From: Blasia pusilla
Taxonomy: Eukaryota; Marchantiophyta; Marchantiopsida; Blasiales
Direction of reading: 5' to 3'
Assembly: GCA_050084515.1 (NCBI GenBank)
Contig: CM114274.1
Location: forward strand, 8,990,001-9,054,000
Length of the DNA: 64,000 nt
Shown: in pieces, positions 12,255-23,320 of the stretch
Numbering within the stretch: the stretch's first letter is position 1
How the letters are laid out: every line of letters begins with the position of its first letter
Program-made: the position numbers and the translations under genes
The notes under the pieces: model-generated
The model's database searches: none
Seen by the model: only the letters and a program-made list of their open reading frames with translations
What the model was told of the DNA's origin: nothing

Positions 12255-12412
12255 CCAACACCAGTTCGATGCAATCAAAGGAGGTCTTCTCAAGCATCTA
12301 AGTCTTATATAAGAAGATCCAAAAATATTTTCTCAAAAAACCATATAGTTTTGGATAACTACCCAATAACCAGAATTTTCATGTTATTATTGTCAAGAGA
12401 TAATATATACTA
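12255..12412 (+). pseudogene. Decayed duplicate of chitinase exon 3
   Basis: About 490 bp after the chitinase stop codon, the plus strand can be aligned with the start of its third exon. Matching positions include GG(Q)LL...SL...EDP, then a F-W-I-T-T-Q stretch against F-W-T-T-A-Q, then a P-x-x-S-C-Y-x-C-Q stretch against P-K-P-S-C-H-D-V. Two in-frame stops and several indels are present. It looks like the remnant of a tandem chitinase copy that lost the rest of its gene. No equivalent of exons 1 or 2 is visible between 11771 and 12255. Confidence 0.55.
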
Positions 12413-12419
12413 TTATTTT

Positions 12420-14860
12420 TGTTATCCCTTCTCTTCTTTAAACTCCAACTTTCCGCCACATGTCTTTTGGTTACACAAGTATCCTCTTCCAATTGGATAG
12501 GAAAATCTTTCATTTTAATTTCCCACGTACTAAATATTATAAGCATTCATTAGAGGCTATAAAGAACAATACGGACTAAAACAATACACAATGTAGCACT
12601 ACTAGGTGTTTGGTGTATGGCACATGCGACGGAATATTAGTGACTAATGAGAAACTACCCAAAGAGTGGAAAATATGATAAACTCCATATCTTAGCAAAG
12701 TCGCCAATGGTTGGACAAGCATGTTCAACTCCTACTTTATCTGATATTTTGGTGTTCCAAATATGATAAAAAAAAATAGATATGATAACTGATAGTAAAG
12801 AGTGTGATAAGGCAATTCCATCGAATCTAGACTTACCATAGATCCATAACATAATAACTTATAAGCTAGAAATTATTGATTCAGTATTTACCGATGTAAA
12901 TTTATAAAGTCCCAATTTTTTATGAATATCAAATATCATGCATAAATTCAAAAAATTAATAATTTCATAACTAATTATGTTCAATTATTAAATTTAAAAC
13001 TTATGTAAGAAATTCATATAAAATTTGGAGATTAATTTTCATAGCTTAGATTATGTTGAAAGTATTCCATAGCTACTCGTTTTGATATCATGTGGGATAT
13101 ATAAATCCAAGAAAAATTACATCCCTACAATAAAATTTCTAGTGACAAGAAAATGAATGGGAAAAATACTACCAACAGAGTATTAGACATTAATAGAAAA
13201 TGGATAGGAAAAACTCTAGTCATGGAAAAGTGTGCATGAAACTATAACTTTTAAGAGTAGATAAAAAAATATGGCAAGGAAATCCAAAGAGGAAAAAAAA
13301 AAGATAGATGATATTCATAAAAAATTTAAATTATATTAATAGTAGTGATTTATCCATCAACCTATATACAATAGCAATGTCATCGACTTGATATTTTATA
13401 AATTTAGCGATTATGTGAGTTGTACAAAGTCAAATGCACAATATATGGAGATCAATCATGTCGTGCCAATCTTACAATAAAAAATCAAGACTTCATATTT
13501 ACACTACATTTGAGAATTTTCACGAGGTTCAAAATTGTAAGTCCTACTTGAAGCTTGCTCTAACTAGTGCTAGAATACTTTGTAAAGTTAGTTAGTCAAA
13601 GGGTCAAAATGAGACTATTTCATGCTCACAAGCCCTCTCGAGAGGTTACCATATAGAGCCTCATAAAGCACAAGACATGGATTAGTTCACCAAGATTTGG
13701 CTAGTTACATTGGCTACAAGATCCTACACGAGGCAATGATTAGTATTATGGCTTCAGTTAATTATATTACTTGCACCGTACAATAGATACCAACAATAGC
13801 CCTTCTATCAGCCCTTAATCCATGTCCCATGCTCACTCATTCATCATTGAGCATGATACTCCTCATAGCGTATAACAAATAGTATCGCATTTAGCTCACT
13901 AAATGAAACTTACATCACTAAAGATTAATGTTTTTGATGATGTCCAAAACTCATGATCCCAAGTAACTTGAACAAGTAGGGAGAGGGAAAATTCATCCCT
14001 TTAGAAATTTTTAGGGTTCTCCATCATACCCCTCTCCAAGAATCCACTTGGTCCCCTAGCATATTTTATGGCTCACAATCCAAACACGATTTGTTTCATT
14101 GGATCTTAGAGTATCTAGAGCACCTTTCGGGCATCAAGTTAATCCCAGTCAATCTTTACTTCCCTTCTTTACCATAACTCCCTGCACTTCGCTTCATTTG
14201 ACTCACAGTGAAGTACCTAATTTTTATAACTAACTTTTAGCTTTAGCACTCCATGGTATAAAAAAATGAAATAGTTCTACAAATACCAATTGTTAAAAAA
14301 ACGGACAAGTCCTTCCTTAGGACGGATATGGACGGACAAGTCTTGACATGTCCACGGACATGGGTTATAAGGGTGGGACCCACACTTATAGCCCATGATG
14401 GAAGGCAAGGCAAAGATAAGAAGAGCAATGAGGAAGGAGGCAGTGGAGGTGGAGGGAGGAAGAAATTGAGGAGCATGGAACACGAAGGCAAGTAAGGGGA
14501 AGCAAAAAGAAAGGAAAAGTTGGGCTTATATGGACAAGTCTTTCCATAGGACGGACATAAGTCCACGGATATGGACTTGTCCACGAAGAGGGACTTTGTC
14601 TACATGCAACCTTGATTCAAATCTCTTCGAGGCTCAAAAAAAAATCACCCGAAAATAGGCTGAAAGTCTATATCTTGGTATGAATGTATTTGTACATGAA
14701 ATTAGATTATCATAGAATTTATATTTTCATCTTTAATTTCAAAGAATACTCCATCAGATGTAAATATTTAGTCTCATGTCCACAAGGTGAGATTATTTTC
14801 CAATTTGTAGACATGAAGAGGGAATCTCAAACTATTGAATGATTGGCAGATCACAGAGAG
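12420..14860. other. AT-rich intergenic DNA with a short direct repeat
   Basis: No gene is recognised. Two related segments, about 14300-14365 and 14523-14590, share GGACAAGTC, TAGGACGGA and GTCCACGGA motifs in the same orientation about 225 bp apart. They may be the subterminal repeats of a small transposon. Confidence 0.55.
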
Positions 14861-14869
14861 AGGACTATC

Positions 14870-15240
14870 ATACGTATAAGTCCAAAAAATATGTTGCAAC
14901 TTGTGTCAAAAACGCCAGCAATGAATGAGCAGCAATTCGCTCAATAAAACTTATTGAAACAAATTCCTCACATGCTTTGGGATGGATGTGAGTCATATTC
15001 TCTTGATATGGTTTACAAAGAATGGGGTAAGAGGCCTTGGATGAATAGAATTTTTGTGCAAATCCGTGAGATGGTAATATTTGTGAAGACAAGAACTTTG
15101 ATAATGGAAAAATTCATTGAAACCAACCCAATGAAGAGCCTATTGTTGCTTCTTGCTAACACACGCCTTGCCTATAGATAGAAACTTGAACGAGTAAGAG
15201 ATTTGAGCAAAAGGTTCCCATTTCCCTATCCAAGCATTTC
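14870..15240 (+). pseudogene. hAT transposase (DUF659-type) relic
   Basis: The plus strand encodes a broken protein whose best segment (14954-15181) contains I-P-H-M-L-W-D-G-C-E-S-Y-S-L-D-M-V and then W-M-N-R-I-F-V-Q-I-R-E-M-V-I-F-V-K-T-R. This has the pattern P-H-x-x-W-x-x-C-x-x-H-x-L-D-L, I-x-x-A-x-x-I-x-x-F-I-x-x-x of plant DUF659/hAT transposases. The upstream in-frame piece N-M-L-Q-L-V-S-K corresponds to the V-V-Q-V-V-T-D-N block but has lost its catalytic Asp. Stops flank it at both ends and no terminal repeats were identified. The call rests on family memory without a search. Confidence 0.45.
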
Positions 15241-15244
15241 CTCG

Positions 15245-16380
15245 CTTGAGACGTCAGGACAACTAAACCCTCTTTCTTTGACTCCTCTCACCCTTGAATT
15301 GGGGCATCTTGGCCTACACCTAAGCAACTTCCGAAAGTGTCACCATAGTAGTACTAATAACCATATGAAGGGGGGAAAAAAACTTCTTCAGCAGTGGATG
15401 GAAGATAAGTGACCTCTTCCAAAACTAAGGAAGACTAACATCCAATTATAAGAAGTACATGCGAATAAACCATTGCGGATAAAAGAACATTTTTATGTCT
15501 TCTTCCAGATCCCATGTTGGCAGCATTCATAGAGATGGACATGACAAACACCCATGTTGGCAGCATTAACATACATGGACATGGAAATTTCCCTCCATTT
15601 AGTGTAGGTGTGTTGGGTTGGTCGTGTTGTGGACGCTATTTCTCAGGACGAGAACGTCACAGCTCTCAGGTTCATAGAATTGGGCGATTACTTCCTGCCT
15701 GTTTGCCAATAATCTGTGCTGTAAACACATTTCCAGCGTTATGGTATATGGAACTACATAGACAATGCGACAGTTCAGAAAAGTGGTGGGTATCATGTAA
15801 TAGTTTTGGGCTCCCATGGATTCTGCCGTCAGAACTTTGATATGGGTTCCGAGAAAGAGAGCTAGTTGGCTGCTTATATCAGTTATCTTTGTGTTGTCCC
15901 AATTTAGTTACAGGTGGAGTTTGAGGAATGATGTTATTTCAGCTCTTACTGCCGGCGCTACCTTCTTGGAGTCGACCACTCCCTACGATTCAGTCTTAGC
16001 TGGGTAGAAGAGGGATGAAGAACCCGGAAATTGTAAACCCTTTTCCGTAGTCTTAGATGCCGAAAAACAAGGTTTTTCGGTATAAAACCGGCAGGAGAAA
16101 TCTTGTGCAGCATAAAGAGGAACATAAAGAGGAAACATCAGGATGCTGATAGTTTGGTGCGCTTTACTTCATTATTTGAAAGAGCTACAAGTATAAATTA
16201 TATAGATTTCACAAGACTTATGAAGTGAATAACCATCATCAAACAAAGGTGTAGAAGTAAGTCTTTCGTCAGAAGACCTGTCCACAATGTTTCACCTAAA
16301 ACCCTTGTAGCTCTAAAACTGGGGCCCCTTCTGTCGAATCCCCACCCTAGAATACATCTATCCTCAAAACCACCACAAGA
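15245..16380. other. Intergenic DNA and ATG11 3' flank
   Basis: A plus-strand frame of 108 codons (15514-15840) resembles no family I know. It contains a short direct duplication (CCATGTTGGCAGCATT at about 15513 and 15552). A 9-bp perfect stem (CCGAAAAAC and its complement, 3-nt loop) at 16059-16081 lies about 310 bp past the ATG11 stop on the minus strand, probably in or near its 3' UTR. Confidence 0.5.
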
Positions 16381-16388
16381 GTATGACA

Positions 16389-19300
16389 CTAAACTGTAGT
16401 AGACACAGAGGAGAAGTCCGGCACCATGGCCACAGTCACAACAAAATATTCTGTTCCTAGTGGCAGGGCATATGGATTGTGTTGAGACCTTGATCCACCT
16501 GCAAAAGTGGACAAATTCGACCCACACAGTTCACTTTCACCTGGGCTATTGTTCAATCGTGCAACATTACGATCCACATGCACAATCTGCCCCACAATGA
16601 ACTGTTTAGCACTAGGTAAGTTCCTGAGGAAAAGAGCAATGGACTCATCTGAAAGAAAATAATATGGACAGTTGCGATTGAGAGCCTCGTAATGTCCACT
16701 CGCATCGGGTAAAAATATCGCTAGCCCATGAACTTGGAAACGAGTGAAAGATATCATCTCCTTGCTTGCCTGTGAGAACAGCAGATAGGCCTCAATCATA
16801 TGCTAAAAAATAGATAATCCACAAGTGAACCCCAGCACATGTGTATAAACAAAGGCGGCCTGAGTCATAATAAACCAAGAGAATTGCTTCGTCAAAGTAG
16901 GCCCGACCAACCATGCACTTTACTCTTGAGAATCCATAGGAAGTTGATCAAGAAGCATGTCCAAGCTACTGGACCACAAGTGTGGAAAAATATGACTACA
17001 CGAAGATTAGTTTGCAAAGACACCCTCTAGCCAAATGAGAATAAGACCAGAAAGAAGACAAAAAGATATACAGTGCTTCATATTCCAGGAGGGGATGTGA
17101 ACACTGAATCCCCTACTTGAAACTGCACGTGCGCATCAAGAGGGCAAGCAACACAACCAAAAGCCTGCTAAAGACTCGACATTTGAGTAGATATCTAACA
17201 AGACGCTAGCATGTGGAAATATGACAATCACTATCCACTTACCTGCTTATCACTTTTCCACTTTGCATAGGTGTTCTTCAAAAGCTCCGTTTTATTCTCT
17301 AATTCTTTGGTCAAATGATTTTGGTTGGCCTCTGCGATTTGGCAGCGTTCCACGAGATCTTCACACTGTTGAGAAAGAGCTCCGACCTTGTCTGCTAAAA
17401 CCCTGATAGCAGTCCGGAATTCTACATCCTCTCCAGAGTCACTGGGGCTGGTTGTCATTAGCAAAACCACAAAAGTAAAATTAATCAAAGATATCAATAC
17501 TTTCATTTCTGAAGGAATTTAGACTTCCATTCTTTGGAACTCTAGTTGGATGCGTGGTGACGACTCAAACACTTGAGTGCATTGTAGATTAATGAAGAAA
17601 CTTAGAAAAAAAATTGAAAACATTGAAGAGTTTTCACTCATACTAAGAAATCCTGAAAAATAGCCATTCCATCGAGCAGTGGCTTGACTGCCGAACAGAT
17701 TCCGCAGAACAATACCTTGACAGTGAAACTGCAAGGGAACGAAGAGACTCTGCAAATCCCACACTGCCACTTGTCGATATGCAACTCCTCAAGCGTTCTG
17801 TTAGCCCCCTTAAGCGTACACTGGATGTACGCAGGGCATTATACTCTGTAGCACGTCGATCTGCTGCATAAAGATTGATTCTTGCCTCCTCCCTCGCTTC
17901 ATGCAATCTGTTCTCCAGATGGGCACAGTTCATCTGCAACATAAGGGGAACAAGGAATCCCATATGAATTGCCATCGCAACAAAAGCTAACCCACTAAGC
18001 ATGAGTTATGACTTCAAACCCATCCATGATCTTAAGTGAAACTTGTGACACTATTCCACAGTGGAGCTGTACTGGATTGAGGATAAAGCAATCCCAAATT
18101 TTGATGGTATGAGACCAATGTAAGAGCTCACCTGGCATTCGCTGAGAAGTTCTGAGTTGCTTTCCAGTTCTGAACGTGCATGACCAATTTCTGTCAAGGC
18201 CACCTTTAGCCTCTCCTCCACAGTGCCACATTCAAGTGTCTTTTCCAACAGTGCATTTCTAAGAGCTGCCATTTGCTCGTCTTTTTCTCTCAATAGAACC
18301 CCTGTGTCACTACTCTCCACATCTCCACTTCCATCCATTTTAGGTTGAGGCCCAGCTAAATTTCTGGGATCACTTCCTCCTGACCCAGCTTCATCCAAGC
18401 TACTATGTACATTTACAAGTCCAACTACTCCTGGAGACCTATCTTGGGTAGATGCTCCGCCTGCCCCACGGGGACCTTCATCCATTGCAGCCTCTAGTGT
18501 AGACACACCCCCTGAAACATCACTCATCGTTTCATCCAGAGCTTCCCTCGCACGACCACCCTGTTCAGATTCATTTTCTACTTCCCCTTCACCACTGTTG
18601 GAATGGCTGAGATGGTCTCCCTGGTATGCAACTAAGCTACCTGCTCCTTCATCCATGGGCTCTGGCACACCTGCACCCCTTAACGCAGACAACCCTGATG
18701 ATTCTGAGTCAGCACCCTCATCTTTCCTCACCAGTGAATGGATTCCACCATGAGTACTTGGGTACTTCTGCATTTGCAAATGTTGGTCCGAGAGACGCTG
18801 CTCTAGTTCACGTATGCGCTTCTCGTAAACTTTGCATTGTGACTGTCTCATTGATAGTAATCCATGCAATTGCTTTGCGTACTCATCCTTCAGACGTAGA
18901 GCTTCAGTTGTTTTCTGTATCGTGGGACTGCAAAACAGGCATTCATTCAGTTTCAGTCCTGCTTACCAAAGTACTCAAGACACAAGAAACACTTTGGGAT
19001 TATTTCCATGAATCTCAGACCAGAATTTTTTTTTCAGAAAGACGAACATTGGTCACCCAAGGAGAAACAGCCAAAACGTCATGAGTGAGATGCAACGAAA
19101 CAACTCTAGGGATAGGAGGGGAATCCTGAAATCTCCACACCTAAGATAAAGCAGTACCACATGTGTTCAATAGCACCAGATCCCTGAGTAAAAGGAGCAG
19201 AACAGAACCACAGCCATGGCCAACCCACCTCATATGGTGACTAGCGTCCTTGTTCGACACCACATCATCAGTATCTCCTGCCTCTTCAGGCTCAAATTCA

Positions 19301-21334
19301 GGATCCAGGTGGCAAAGCCTAGCCACAGCCGAAGCAAGCTCTGCCTTGAGCCATGCATTCTCCACCTCAAGCTTGCTTGTACCAGCAATCTCATCACTGC
19401 CATCATCAACTTCACCACCATAATCATCCCTAGCATCTGAAGGACCTTCTGATCCAGTGCGGAAAGCACTGTCAGAATGTATTGTCCGTCCTCGCCCATC
19501 TGTGCCAGATATTTTCAAGAGCGGCCCCACCAATGCCTCAGGAGCATACTGCTCCACATCCACAATGTCAATATCAAGCAAATTTGTATCAAATGGTGGA
19601 ATATTTACCACACATTGACTGGGATTCTCATACAATCCCATTGCTTCCAACACCTCACGAGAGAAGTAAACACTATGATCCCTGAGAAACTCATCTCTTC
19701 GAGTAACTTCTGCCTCCCTTTTCCTTGCCATCTTTTCAGCCAACTGGCCTGCTTGGCCCATGAAGAGCTTCATCCAAGCCTTCCTCCTCACTACTTCTGC
19801 CAGGCAGGCCTTGTAAGCAGATCCCATTCTGCGAACTATTCTTAACTCGGTGAAAATCTCCCCTTGGCGAATCATTGCCTCCTTAAAGACTGCAAGCTTG
19901 TTTCGCATGTCCTTTAGGTTTGACTGCAAGACGGCCACACTTTGCAAACGTGTATGCACACACCTGCTCATTGCGTTTTTGCTTTCTTGGCAGTACTTGA
20001 GTAATTTTCCCAGCTCACGATCACAGGCCTCAATTCTAGGCAGATGACTCTTATCATGTACCTCATACATGGGACTAAGAGCAGAGACAGCATCATGAGG
20101 ACGAAGTGAACCTGAGTACTGGCTGGTCACGCAATCATCCACTAACCTCTTCACTGTGTTTACATCCTTGCTGCAGACCAGAAAAGCAGGAATGAGCGCA
20201 ACACCAAAATACAATTATTCCACCAAACAGTGTATAGTACCGACAACAGATAATCACTTCAAATACTTGAACTACGTGCGAAACCATGAACTACTATTAC
20301 AATTTCATTGGATTTCGATAGTGACAGGCAGCGATGGAAAGGTCCACCCTCTTGAACACAAAATACACAATACTTCTCCTACAACGCAGATGCGTCGCAT
20401 ATGTCCTCCGTTTAAATGAGGTGGAAAACCAACCTAAGAGATTGGATGATGCTAGCTTGCTCCTCAGTGTAGCGAACATGGTCCTCAATTGTCTCACTCA
20501 GCTTCTTGACGTTCACAGCAGGTTTGGTGTAAAAAGAGTCTGCACATTTGATTCCAGCTCAGAGTAAACTTCCCTTCAGGTCTGCGACTTTGGCGTTAAA
20601 TTGCTTAAAAGAGATGGAGCAATCTTCCGCCCACTTCCTCACCCTCCCTTCCTTGACACAATCAAGCAGTGTTCTGTGATGCTGTGAACGTAAACCGGGA
20701 TGGAGTCTGCAGCTCTTCAACCTTTCTAGGTCCTTATCCAAGTTCGCCAACAACTCAGAGTGCTGTTTGTACTGGCGATTGTACTGCTTCATGAAGTCCG
20801 AGTAGGCATTATCAATGATCTTGTAATAGTAATCCATGTTTCCTCTGGCCGTCTCTAACGCTTTGTCCTGCATCTCCTGCTCCCTTAAGAGTCTCCTGCA
20901 CGCATCAAACTTCATCTGACTGGCATTTATATTCGCCTGCCCCTTCTCGTAGTGGTACTTGAATAGTTTTTCGTAGGAAGGAAGAGCTATAAGAACCGGA
21001 TTTGATGCTTCATCGAGAGGATGACTTCCCCCGAGTGAAGGAGGAGGAGGTAGATCTACATGTATGGGCTCGAATTCCTCAGGAGGAGGACACGGAGAAT
21101 CAGGTAGCAGCCGACATCGATTGAAAAGGAAAACAGGCCGATTTTTTGCAGGTAGGTTGTAAAACTGTAACGTGCGAGAAGGCTCTAATTTCGTATCTCG
21201 TCCACAAATGAGCATTTGATCGTGAACTGGAATGCCAGATAAACCTGGAAGGTAGCTCTGCAGTGTTTCTATGGTGGTTGTAGGCTGACAATCCAGCACA
21301 AACGACTTCCCATTCTCGGCCACATGAATTTCGA

Positions 21335-21341
<7 letters not shown>
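16389..21341 (-). CDS. ATG11: Autophagy-related protein 11 (selective-autophagy scaffold), six exons, one in-frame TGA
   Basis: The minus-strand exons are 21341-20434, 20170-19229, 18927-18132, 17933-17716, 17447-17243 and 16769-16389. They total 3450 nt, about 1149 residues, the size of plant ATG11. All introns are GT-AG and all junctions stay in frame. The N-terminus is ubiquitin-like (residues 1 to about 80). Next come the ATG17-like region (L-V-D-D-C, RPHDAVSALSPMYEVHD), R-I-R-E-L-E-Q-R-L-S coiled coils, an acidic Ser/Gly-rich insert in exon 3, C-A-H-L-E-N, and the conserved C-terminal domain (F-x-x-x-G-L-A-I-F-L-P, H-Y-E-A-L-N-R-N-C-P). In plants ATG11 scaffolds the ATG1/ATG13 kinase complex and links it to ATG8 membranes. 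Codon 261 (20561-20559) is TGA; see findings. The upstream GA tract lies in the 5' UTR. Confidence 0.93.

Positions 21342-21398
<57 letters not shown>
21342..21398 (-). repeat. GA/CT microsatellite directly before the ATG11 start codon
   Basis: On the ATG11 sense strand an uninterrupted GA run of nearly 50 bp leads straight into the ATG. GA-rich 5' UTRs are common in plants and can bind GAGA-type (BBR/BPC) factors; that role is inferred. Confidence 0.9.
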
Positions 21399-21402
<4 letters not shown>

Positions 21403-23320
21403 GATATTTACTTACGAGTTCTAGGGTAAATAGGAACTGGTTTTACCTCGAGAACAAGGAGTTTAGATTTATCTACACGCAATCAGGCTCGCAATCGCCC
21501 TAAGTTGGATTTTCTCCCCGAAACTTGGAAATATGTACAGTTATGCACAGGCTGTTCGAAGAACTTCGTCCTTCCCTCCTATCTCCCTTCAATCCTGTAC
21601 AACAAGGGGCAATTTCGCATCGAGGATTTCCCAAGCCCTAAATTGGGCACCTCTTGACCCAGCAAATATTCGTCTTTCCCTCTGAATTGCAAGCATCTTG
21701 TAGCTGTCAGAACCCCCCCAAATGTGGATAGCCAAGTACGTCTCTGAACATCCACTTCACTGCGAACCAACCAGAGAAAGAAGCCTCCCGGAACATTTCG
21801 AAATATCCACCGCCGACGCTGTCAGGACCCTATAGATATAAACGTGTCCCTCTCCCTCTCCCTTTCTCTCTCCCTCTATTCAATTCGACTTCAGGACCCG
21901 TCACAACCTCGGCATCACGGGAAACGCAGAGTGCAATTACGGAATTCCGCGAAAGGCAAACTGCTCTTTCCAAACGAAAGGATGAAGAAAGCTAGTATTC
22001 CTCCAACAGAGTGCGCAGCAGCTCCGACACTTACTCCAACAATAAAGCGATTGTCGCCTTTGACGCTACGCGTCGCACCCCAATTCTTCGAACTTCCCGG
22101 CTCTTTGACAACGGCAAGAACGAGAAACCGGACAATTCTTCCCTCTTCTCCTCAGGCATCAAGCAAGCGGCGCCTGGTGATTTGTACGAGAAGCGCACAT
22201 CAATGAATGAGGGCCCGAAAAGAAGATTTCACCACCAGCCCACACAACGTGACAGAGGACTGAATCATCAGAGACTCCCGAAACACGACGAATTGACCCA
22301 AATTCAGACCAAACCCCTTCTACTCCCAATTGCCGCAGCACAAGCCACCACGATCCTCTCCGTAATCACACTCCAAGACCTGTCCTCCTACGACCTTCCA
22401 AGCCCCTTCTCCTCTCCGTGCCTCTCTCTCCCTCCTCCGCAGTGGCCGATTCGCTCCGGTGTTCACGCCTCTCCCACTATCGCATTGAAGCAAATTCCTC
22501 CACACGCCACTCAACGGGATCCCCCACTCTTCTTCCTCCAGTTCCTTCTTCTAATTTCTTCCTCCTCCCCCTCCTCCTCCTCCTCAAATCCTCCGCCCTC
22601 CCTTCCTCCCTCCCTTCCCCGCCCCTGCGCTCCGCTCCGAGCGCTCCTCCTCCTCCTCTTCTCCTCTCCTCTCCTCTCCTCGTCTCTCTGCCCCCTCCTT
22701 CGAGTAGTATCGTCTCTCTCGTCCTCTCTCGGTCCGCTCCGGAGCGCACACGGACGCGCGGGCGGCAGGGGGAAAAAAAAAAAAAAAGGCCACTCTGACA
22801 CACGGTGAATTCCCAATACCCAGCCCGGCGCGTATCCTACCGGTCCTAGGAATCGGGGGAGGATCAAAAAGTGGTGGATGCCTTTCCGAGGGCGGACGGG
22901 GCTCGCCCGCTCTGAGGAGCGACGGGAAACCGCCACTGCCAGGGGAAAAGCTACGGCGGTCATAGGGGCACGGGGATTCCTAACGGCAACTGGGAGAGTC
23001 CGACGGAGAGAGAGAGAGGAAGGGTTAACGAAACGGAGGTGGGGGTGACGTGTGGTGCTTCGGCGGAAAATCTGTCCTTGCCAGACCTAAGAGCAGTCCG
23101 ACGTAGCTAGCGCTGTTACGACTGTCGGGTATCTCTTCATACGGCCGGTAAAATCTGGCCCGAAACACGGGACGGATAGGCAGTGCGGTGGGGTCCGCGA
23201 CGAAACGGACGGTGTGGATTGCTCCATGGAGGGACCTCGGAACGCTACGAGTGGTGGATCTCCTCTTGCTTCTGGCACATTCATCGGCGACACTTTGAAC
23301 GTGTTCGAGGGATAGGCCTA
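21399..23320. other. GC- and CT-rich upstream region of ATG11
   Basis: This stretch is far richer in G+C and CpG than its surroundings and includes a CT/CCT-rich block at 22550-22740 and an A-run at 22774-22788. It probably holds the ATG11 promoter and 5' UTR, possibly a bidirectional promoter. The long Pro/Ser-rich and Arg/Glu-rich frames here come from the CT bias and are not supported as genes. Confidence 0.5.

Noticed and set aside
15514-15840. 108-codon plus-strand frame as a gene
   Set aside because: No recognisable domain or splice context; it contains a short direct duplication and lies in the ATG11 3' flank.
20530-20562. A 30-nt intron in ATG11 to remove the in-frame TGA
   Set aside because: GT and AG are present but the length is below that of normal plant introns; paired indels explain the region better.
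22011-22963. Long overlapping frames on both strands in the CT-rich region
   Set aside because: Pro/Ser-rich on one strand and Arg/Glu/Gly-rich on the other, as expected from CT/CCT bias; no domain or splice support.
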